Positions 56,003 through 64,000 of a stretch of DNA of 64,000 nt are shown in pieces (positions within the stretch are counted from its first letter, which is position 1; every line of letters starts with the position of its first letter). Source of the DNA: Hemerocallis citrina (Eukaryota > Streptophyta > Magnoliopsida > Asparagales > Asphodelaceae); contig CM030367.1 of the NCBI GenBank assembly GCA_017893485.1, positions 84,760,853 through 84,824,852 of the forward strand, read 5' to 3'. The position numbers and the translations under genes are program-made. The notes beneath the pieces were generated by a model. The model made no database searches, was not told the DNA's origin, and saw nothing but the letters and a program-made list of their open reading frames with translations.

Positions 56003-57172
56003 ATCTCCTTCTATATTCTTAATATATTAGGCAATGGCCCAATATATCATTGGATTACAAAAGATATAGTTCATAGACTAAATTAATTATTCAAATAGTT
56101 CAAATGAGACTAAATCAAAATAATGAAATAGTTCAAAGACCATATTAGAACAGATTAGTTCACAATGACTAAACCAATTGGAGAAATATGTCATAGTTTC
56201 AAAACCAACCAAAGCAAATAAACGTCAAGAACAAAATAGGAGTTTTAAGCTCATGAACACAAGAGTCTTAAACTCAATAGAAGTCTTACCAAGCAAGTGA
56301 AAAATTTATTCTCGAGAGATATAAACCGAACTCTATACTTGCAAACTGCTTTATGTTAACTCCTTAATTTTGAGCAAATCATTATTTTGAAATCTATAAT
56401 GACATATTCAACTCCTCCATCTTTGCTAGCTTACTGAAAACAATAATATCAAGAGACACATCTCTAAGGATTCCAACGAATTTCACAAAGTATCTAGTTC
56501 CACAAAAGGACTTAGTACAATTTATAATTAGCTTAGCAAAAATATAACGCAAGCATCACAATCAAGTTTCTTTAACAAAATAAAGAACAAGAATTATTAT
56601 AGTTTCTACACAAGAACTATACTATATTTCATATTGGAATGATAGAACAGTCAAATCAATTATGGTTAATTCTTAATCATCAAAATTGGAATGAAACAAG
56701 AATTCATAAAAGAGATATATCATCAAAATTGGAATGATATAACGATATTTTAAACATCGGAAACACATCGACAAGTTTTCACACTTTTTTTGGAATAATA
56801 AGATTATTCTAAATAATTTATGAAAATATATAGAATTATCAAAATTGGAATGAAATTATATATTAACAAAATTTACATAGAACTTTCGAATTATCTAAAG
56901 TATGCCAACTTCCTAAAATTAATGCTTAAGTTTGAACTTCTCTATGGCTCAAATTGGATTCTAATATTCAAAACAACTAATATGTTAAAACTTTTGGCTC
57001 AATAGCTTTTAACTCTATTTTCCCCACAGTTTTGATAATTAGATCACTTTCAAGTCTCTTAGCAAGAGCATTAGCCATATTTTATCTCAATTGTACTTTA
57101 TTTATGAGAAAGTTCAACTAGACTTTTTAAACCATAATATACTCCTCTAACTATTATAGAGTGAGTTATGAG

Positions 57173-57355
57173 CTACATACAATGCATTGTAGCTTGATAG
57201 TCGACGAATAGAAGTAGAGTGTTATTTAAACTTCTTAATGGATGACTAGCAACAAATTCTTCAATCCACTCAGTATCTTCCCTTGCAGAGAATAACACAT
57301 AATGGTCTAATTTCATAGATGATAACACAGTGCATGTTTGCCTTTTAATTTTCAT
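57173..57355 (-). pseudogene. Copia RNase H fragment
   Basis: IKRQTCTVLSSMKLDHYVLF...REDTEWIEEFV...LLFVDYQATMHCM follows the copia RNase H pattern (KKQT.VA.STTEAEY...EWLR...CDNQAA). Confidence 0.7.
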
Positions 57356-57765
57356 AACATTTCTGTTCCTCGTAGTGTAAACACATATCCACTAGTGATC
57401 GATTTTCACAAAATTCTTAGCATTATAATGCATCAAATCAACCATTCAATCATGAAGGATGACTAGAGTAGCACAAAGCAAACTCTTGAGTACCTCTAAA
57501 GTATCTCATTAGCCTCTTAGAGCTCTCCAATGTGTATTAATAGGACTACTAATGAATCTGAAGATCATACCTACCTCAAAGGCTATGTCTGTTAATGCAG
57601 ATCTTTATATATATGAGACTTTCAATAAGTTTAGAATGATCTAAATATCTCATAGTTGCATCATCATTAGGTGTCAACCTTTATAGAATGATCTAACTGT
57701 CTCATAGTTGCACCATTATTTGGTGTCATCCTTTATCATAATCATAAGGTGTTTCAAAACACACT

Positions 57766-57990
57766 TCAATCACTATATTCCCACTTTTGGAATACATTAT
57801 TGATTTGAAGGGTTTGACTAAGAGTTATCCCTTGCAAACCGAAACTCACCCTTATACCTAATATGGTGTCCACAACACCTAGATGTTTCATGCTGAATTT
57901 TTTGGATAGCACAGTTTTAACTTCATTTATAATAAAGATGTCACTTCCAATCAACAAGCATGTCAATAATATACAAATAAATGAAGGCAA
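57766..57990 (-). pseudogene. Copia RT fragment
   Basis: GSDIFIINEVKTVLSKKFSM, then KHLGVVDTILGIRV and GITLSQTLQINNVFQKW match the part of copia RT just after the YVDD box. Confidence 0.8.
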
Positions 57991-58124
57991 TTATATTTGA
58001 CTCACCACAGAATTAAAGACATTTATCCAAATTACTTGATTCAAATCTAGGCTCCTTAAAATTTTGTCATATTATTTGTGTCTCAATTTTAACACTTTTA
58101 ATATATATATATATATATATATAT

Positions 58125-58289
58125 GGGAAAAAAGGGTATGAGCAACTTGCTCATTTAGTAAATAAGCAATTGATGATGTGGCATACATGTGATTGGAAAA
58201 TCCTTAAAGGGTTGTTGTCCAATGTATCACATGCATGCCACATAATCAATTGCTCATTTACTAAATGAGCAAGTTGCGCATATCCCTTT

Positions 58290-58294
<5 letters not shown>
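58125..58294. mobile_element. Palindromic MITE inside a (TA)n tract
   Basis: A 170-bp nearly perfect inverted repeat (GGGAAAAAAGGGTATGAGCA ... with its inverse ending CCCTTTTACCC). It is flanked on both sides by TA repeats (58101-58124 and 58295-58320). It resembles rice Micron-type MITEs, which lie in TA microsatellites. Confidence 0.85.
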
Positions 58295-58320
<26 letters not shown>

Positions 58321-59924
58321 CAGTTTGTAAATCTTGTTCACTAAACATATTAGTGCAAAGTTTTCAGTACAAAACTCTTTAGTACAAAACTTTTCAATAC
58401 AAAGCATCAAGTACAAAATTTTTAGTACAAAATTGTTTAAACATCTTTCAAGAATAACAAAATTTTCAATAGATGTAAGAGCAAGAAGAATACTTATTGT
58501 AGCAATGTGACAGATATGTGAGTAGACTTCAAACAAATCTTCCCAACTTATCTCAGTCAATCCTTTAGCTGCTAAAATTGCATTAAAATTGCTACTGAAC
58601 ATTTCAAAACTAAGCTTGTTATAGAAAACCCCACTTACTTACTATAGTTTTTGCCCATTTCGGCAAATCAACTAAATTAAAGTATTATTGTATAACAACA
58701 AATTCATTTCATTACCTAGTACAAACTCTTGGCTCATCTGCCTTTGAAATTTTAAGTGTCAGTAAGGCTAGTTCTTAATTCTAACTGTGAATTATTGACC
58801 ATGCCTGTAGGAGTAGATAATTTCATACAATTATCTTTGATGAACACATCCTCAAAGAACTCTGCAAGTCTAGATTCTTCTAACACAAATTAGATGGATC
58901 CAACATTTGTCAATAGAACTACATTCTGTATTTTCTAAGCACACACAAATATTTGTTATAGGTCCTACTTTAGGCTTCTAGGGTCATGTACTCTAATAAA
59001 TGAACCACACCACATGTTTTCACTTTAACAAAATTATTTGTGTTTCTATCCCATAATCTACAAGGTGTATTCAATTTAGAGTGTAGAAATATATTAGGAA
59101 TATGATTGACAGTACAACATCACCCATAATTACACAAAGTCAATCAACAGTCGATAATTTAGAATTCACCATTTCACTAAGTGTTTGATTCTAACTTTTA
59201 TCAATATCGTTTTGACTGTTGTAAATAGAGTGCACTAGAGATTATGCCAAATACAAACTTCTCTAAAATTATCAAAATATATTCACCACCTTTATCAAAT
59301 CTGAAACATTTTGATCTTAGCATTTAACTGGATTTTTAATTTATTAAAATAGCAAGTGCTTTATTCTCCATATATATATGACAAGCATTCAATAATCATC
59401 TGCATAGGTGATTAAATATTTCTGACCAATCATTATCTCATCTAGTCACAAAATTACTGCGATCACAAATATCAAAATGTATTGACTGAAGAAGTTGTGT
59501 GATCCTAGAGACCATACTAAATGATTTTCGACTGATCATAATCTGAGCACAACTTTCATATTTGTAATATTTAATGAAGTGTCATTTAGCAGAGTAATGA
59601 GTTTTAACAATGGCAAATAATTTAACATCGATAGTTCACATGTCCTAGCCTGTTATGCAGTGTTCAAGGACTACACAAATTGAGCTACTATTGTCAATTG
59701 TTTCATTTGTTAAACTCAACTTACATATGCCATTAATTATACAAGCACATTATAAAATAATAATAATATGAGTTAATACAAAATTACTCTACAACATTTT
59801 ACAGAATAGTTTGCTTTCTCTCACAGTTTTAACAATGTCCAATTACTCAAACATATTGAGCGAAGAGTTCTTTCCTATATTCTTTCTTCATCATCTTCAT
59901 CATCTTCATAACACTAAATGAGAT

Positions 59925-60738
59925 TGTAACGCCCCGAGCCTCGCTCAAACAAATTCTAACAACTGCCTATCATAGGCAGCCTCACAAAAGGTGTCCGAAC
60001 TATTTGGTGACTCTTGATCATAGACTTCCTAATATATACACACACAATCCTAACTCACCTTCCATGTGGGACTAAGTCACCACCACCTACCATGAACACC
60101 ACGACCCCATAGTAATTAATTCATTCTTTCTATAGGCTCTATACACACACTACCAAATCTGTAGGCCCGTCTAACCATGAATTAATTACTAATCCCACCA
60201 TGAAGACCCATCTCATACGGGGTATTACACACACCCCACATTGAGATCTCAGCGTCATCGCTGAGCCTGGGACCCGCAAGCTGGTACAGGATCGTCTTTC
60301 TAGCCTATGTGGAGTGGAGTACCCTGCTAGCGTACTGCCCCTGGTCTCTCTACCAGCGTACTGTCCTCAGTCAGGCGTACATCTCACCCACTCTTACCCA
60401 CAATCGGTGTCGAAAGTTGGCTCTGATACCATTTGTAACGCCCTGAGCTCCGCTCAAACAAATTCTAACAACTTCCTACCACAGGCTGCCTCACAAAAGG
60501 TGTCCGGACTATTTGGTGCCTCTTGATCATAGACTTTCTAATATATATACACACAATCCTAACTCACCTTCCATGTGGGACTAAGTCACCACCACCTACC
60601 ATGAACACCATGGCCCCATTGTAGTTAATTCATTCTTTCTATAGGCTCTATACACACACTACCAAATCTGTAGGCCCATCTAATTATGAATTAATTACTA
60701 AGCTCACCATGAAGGCCCATCTCATATGGGGTATTAAA
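59925..60738 (-). mobile_element. TRIM (short non-coding LTR retrotransposon), 814 bp
   Basis: Two 305-bp LTRs (59925-60229 and 60434-60738) start TGTAACGCCC and end GTATTACA or GTATTAAA. The interior of 204 bp has a tRNA-Met-type primer site (TGGTATCAGAGCC) 2 bases from the right LTR, so the element reads on the minus strand. An exact 5-bp duplication GAGAT (59920-59924 and 60739-60743) flanks it. The LTRs differ at roughly 20 positions. The 70-codon frame at 60314-60526 is chance. Confidence 0.93.
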
Positions 60739-60743
60739 GAGAT

Positions 60744-61258
60744 AATGTCTAATATTTTATAATTCAACTTTGCACACACAGTACATTGAACCAGAAAGAA
60801 CAAAAATGTAACTAATAGAGTCATATCCTGTATTACGAGATGTTCTCACCTAAATTACAGATATTTATTTTAGATCTTATACATCAATCTTTATTAGGGA
60901 AGCAAATATACAATCTCGCACAAACTAGAAACGATGGGTTTGTTAATATTTATACACAAGGAACACTTGACAACCCTAAACATGTTAGTTTTCAAAATGA
61001 GATAAATTATGATATAAAACTCTAATTATGTGATTAAATGCACAAAACGTTAAAATATTCATCACACAAAAATATTGAAAAATGATTATAATAGATCATA
61101 CCAACACTTCAAGTTAGAAGTGTTTTCCAAATTTGATAGAGAAGCCTGAGTAATATAGACTTATTCCACCGTGATGCCAACACACACAATTTGCAGGTAA
61201 CTTTGAAGTTCCTATATTCATCAAATTGTTAAGATTAGCCAATTAAACGAATTATTAG
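60744..61258. other. Non-coding sequence, probably continuing the copia leader
   Basis: AT-rich, no frame recognised. Confidence 0.4.
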
Positions 61259-62296
61259 TGTCACCCCCGCTTCCCAAAAGAGAATACGGAATATGGATAC
61301 GTGACTAAGCCCAGCGAATGATTTTTATCATCCATAAGCTGTTCGGAATCTTTACAACAATTCACAAGAATAATCAGAGTCGGAAGCAAAAGAATCAACC
61401 AAGTATGCACATGTGAATCAAAATACCAACAAGAATACTTGAAACAAAATATGTTAATCTTAAATAATCCAGATCTGAATAAGTCAAAATCCTAGGTCAC
61501 ATTGCCCAAATATAAATAAATCCAAGTATAAGATACAATTGTTAAAAACAAGCAACAAGAAATAATAATAGACAAATTCCAGCATCTAGTATCTCATCTC
61601 GCCTATTCCATCTGGCAGCTGATCTCCAAAATCTGCAATTTAACAAATTACAGGAAGAGGAAAAAGAAAACAAACTCCCATCAATGCAAGTTACGGGCCG
61701 CTTGTAGTGCAGTATACAAGTATATGGGAAAGGTAAACAAATAGCATGGAATAGGCATGATAATAAAATAGAACAACTAGCATGGCAAGATGGACAAGTG
61801 CAAGTGGCATGTAACAAGTGTCAAGTGAACAAGCATCATGTAAATAAGTAACAAGTATTAAGTGTCAAGTAAACAAGGATCAAGTGTCAGAATCAAGTAT
61901 CATGTACAAGTAACAAGTATTAAGTTCCAAGTGAACAAGTATCAAGTACAGGTAACATGTTACAGATGTCAAGTATCATGTACAGGTATCATTTAACAGG
62001 TATCATGTATGTCAAGTCTTGTATTATTACTATCTAGGTAGCACTTCATGCGCCCCAGCTTTTTATCACATGGTTGCTACATTCAAACAGTTTCGTTTAG
62101 GCCTAGTGGTGGGTTTCTATAAGGCCGTGGACTCAGGCGTCAAGTCAAGTAACAAGTATCAAGTATGAGTCACGTAATCATGAACACATGGCAGCAAGTA
62201 GTATCAAGCATGTATCATGTAGTCATGACTCATGAGATATGGTAACAAGTAATAACAAGCATGAATCATGTATTCATGAAACATGACAACAAGTAG
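61259..62296 (-). repeat. Probable LTR fragment, element D
   Basis: It starts TGTCACCCCCGCTTCCC on the plus strand, which inverted would be an LTR end (GGGAAGCGGGGGTGACA). No primer site adjoins it. Interrupted at 62300 by the CACTA end. Confidence 0.4.
61790..62295. repeat. Degenerate short-period repeat (CAAGTATCAn)
   Basis: About 30 imperfect copies of CAAGTATCA/CAAGTAACA/CATGTA-like units of 9-12 bases, in two blocks (61790-62020 and 62130-62295). Confidence 0.75.
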
Positions 62297-62299
62297 TAA

Positions 62300-62640
62300 C
62301 ACTACTAGACTAATAGTCTTTACCGGCATTTTTTTTCACATTCACCGGCATTTTTAAACGCCACCATAGATACCACCGACGTTTTATAAAACACTGGTGC
62401 AAGTTTCGCTGAATCGTGTGTCGCTGTATCTTAGGTACATTCCCCGGTGTTTTGTACAAATGCCGGTATAGGTTAAAACACCGGCAGTTGAAAAACGCTA
62501 CCGAAAGGGTATTTTCATTTTCGATCCCGTTTTTGGCCATCACCTACACCGGCGTTTTTAAAACGCCGGTGTAGACTTTTTAAAAATGCTCAAAGCTACC
62601 CCGGCGCTTGTAAAAACGCCGAGGTAGATATATATTTTAA
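62300..62640 (+). mobile_element. CACTA (En/Spm-type) transposon terminus
   Basis: It starts CACTACTAGA, with subterminal repeats around ACCGGCGTTTT, several arranged as inverted pairs (for example CACCGGCGTTTTTAAAACGC at about 62550). A 3-bp duplication would be TAA. The opposite end is not in the window, unless the later MULE displaced it. Confidence 0.85.
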
Positions 62641-63104
62641 AAAAAATTCAATTAAATCTGCTGCTACAAATAAATCTGCTGTCATTTCCTCATCTGATTA
62701 GTTTCCTGAACTTCCACATTGATCATAACAGATGACTTGTCATCCAAAATGGACAGAGAGAGAAACCGATGACGCCATAGAACTACTCCAACACACACTA
62801 ACTACAACAACCCTATAATGCCTCATTTCAATAAAAAACATCAAAAGGAACCCTCAGTGACCAATGTATAATCACACACACAGTTGATGACAACAATCCC
62901 TTAACACCTCTTATATTCGTTCCTATGTAGCAAACTCCTTATAAATAGCAACACTAAATTTGTCTGGGACTGAGATAGGAAGCTGAACTCCTAAAACAGC
63001 AACCCTAAATTTCTTTAGGACTGAGATAGAAGATGTACCCCTAAGAATGCATAAATCTAATAATTAAGGAAAACATAGCAATATTAAAATGCCTCAGACA
63101 CAGT
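62641..63104. other. Interior of the CACTA element or flanking sequence, no gene seen
   Basis: AT-rich, no recognisable frame. Two similar phrases (ACTAAATTTGTCTGGGACTG and CCTAAATTTCTTTAGGACTG) suggest a local duplication near 62951 and 63003. Confidence 0.4.
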
Positions 63105-64000
63105 CGAAAATTTTGCCGTACTGCCCCACTTTTTGAAAATATTTGGCGCCTTGCCCCTCTTCCGAAAACAATCAGCGATATGCCCTTGTTTAGGACACGT
63201 CAGCAACAAACGTTATTGGGAAAAATGGCATAGGTTATTTCCATGCCGTTCTTCCCAATAACGACATCTATTTGGAAAAAAGTTTCATGCCGTTATTTGG
63301 AATAACGGCATCTATTATTTTTTGTCTAAAGATCTAACAGTCTTAATTATGAGCTGAGAGAAAATTGTAAAACTAAAATAATATATGCCGTTCTCCGAGA
63401 GAACGACAACGATTATACTGATGCCGTTATTTTGAATAACGACATCAGTTATTTTCATTTTCACAGTTTCCTATATTCAATAACCCTTCTCCTTCCCCAT
63501 TTAGCCTGACGATTTTTTCTATCTTCATCTTCACTCCCGTAACCCTAATCCCTAAAATAAAAATTCCTAAAATTCCAACTATTTGAGTGATTTGTAAGTT
63601 GCCAAACAATAATTATACCTAGACTCTACTTTTGATTCTCTCATTGATTATTCGAAATCAACCGGAATTCAAATTTGTGGTAAGTTTCGAAAATCCCTAT
63701 TTTTTTTTACAATGTTGATTTGGATCTATGAGAGATGTATACATTGGTAGTATAGTACAAGTGCTGTAGATTTGTGTTATCCAAGTAGTAATTGTGGAAA
63801 AGTACTTATGGATTGTTGGTGATCTAGGGTATGTGAAATGGTGAATTGTTGATCTAGAATTTGTGAAATTGTTGTTGATTAGCAAGAGCTATATTGGTAG
63901 TATAGTAAAACTAATGTAGAATAGATCCACATAACTAATAGAAATGTGAAGTGATTTTTTATAGGAGATTGAGATGTGGATTACCTATATTGCTATCTTT
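63105..64000 (+). mobile_element. Left end of a second MULE with palindromic TIR (partial)
   Basis: It starts GAAAATTTTGCCGTACTGCC, aligning with GAATTTTTTCCCAAACTGTC of the MULE at 32980, and shares CCCACTTTTTGAAA in register. The inner part (63210-63450) has five palindromic modules of the type ATGCCGTTATTT...AATAACGGCAT. From about 63480 comes a 5'-UTR-like region with a possible splice donor (GTGGTAAGTTTCG) near 63678. The transposase would lie beyond the window. Confidence 0.72.

Larger units (their letters stand above)
56003..59924 (-). mobile_element. Decayed Ty1/copia element (Tork-like), internal region
   Basis: On the minus strand, RT/RNase H remnants at 57173-57990 precede the 3' LTR at 55720. 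The 56003-57170 part is non-coding and full of repeated phrases like AAAATTGGAATGA. Integrase could not be traced with confidence, and the 5' LTR was not found. A palindromic element (58125-58294) and a TRIM (59925) interrupt it. Confidence 0.6.

Overview
This window is plant nuclear DNA, almost certainly from a eudicot. It is AT-rich and made almost entirely of nested transposable elements. The case rests on plant-type Ty3/gypsy and Ty1/copia retrotransposons, L1-type LINEs, hAT, Mutator-like (MULE) and CACTA elements, MITEs and a TRIM. I found no intact host gene. The only host-like coding sequence is a 35-codon piece of a mitochondrial 10-kDa chaperonin (Cpn10), just downstream of a retrotransposon LTR at 16952-17056. 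Every coding region has premature stops, frameshifts or internal insertions. The nearest to intact is a 984-codon copia pol frame.

Layout. 1-3713: 5' LTR (732-3713), tRNA-Met-type primer site and leader of a minus-strand LTR retrotransposon that runs off the left edge. It sits inside a minus-strand Tat-type Ty3/gypsy element (3714-11623: gag-protease, RT, RNase H, second RNase H, integrase, plus the end of an antisense ORF). The Tat element in turn interrupts a plus-strand gypsy element, of which only the last codons, polypurine tract and 3' LTR remain (11624-12071). 12288-18136: short copia LTR copies; the first is split by an L1 LINE (12420-16865), itself split by an 886-bp hAT-type MITE (15885-16770). 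18137-26400: non-coding retroelement DNA with a long LTR starting at 21835. 26680-30489: decayed copia element with its 3' LTR. 30580-31600: two inverted-repeat elements. 32045-32979: 5'-truncated LINE.

32980-40272 is the most interesting part. It is a complete 7.3-kb MULE with a perfect 9-bp target-site duplication and ~330-bp terminal inverted repeats (TIRs). It carries a decayed MuDR-type transposase (plus strand) and a convergent plant-mobile-domain (PMD) gene (minus strand), separated by a ~430-bp compound palindrome. The same short palindromic module occurs in both TIRs and in the palindrome. A second MULE whose TIR has the same design but a different palindrome begins at about 63105.

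40468-41695: non-autonomous MULE with possible captured coding pieces. 44296-52193: minus-strand copia element with near-identical 140-bp LTRs, containing a 3.25-kb solo LTR (47382-50632) with an exact 5-bp TSD; that LTR has a dense cluster of the palindrome AGTCGACT. 52532-53336: second truncated LINE. 53443-55535: hAT and MULE MITEs. 55720-61258: minus-strand copia remnant holding a palindromic element in a (TA)n tract and an 814-bp TRIM. 61259-62296: probable LTR fragment. 62300 on: CACTA end, then the second MULE.

All calls come from reading the sequence and known family hallmarks; no database search was possible. The genes do not form a pathway. They record successive insertions, many datable relative to one another by target-site duplications.
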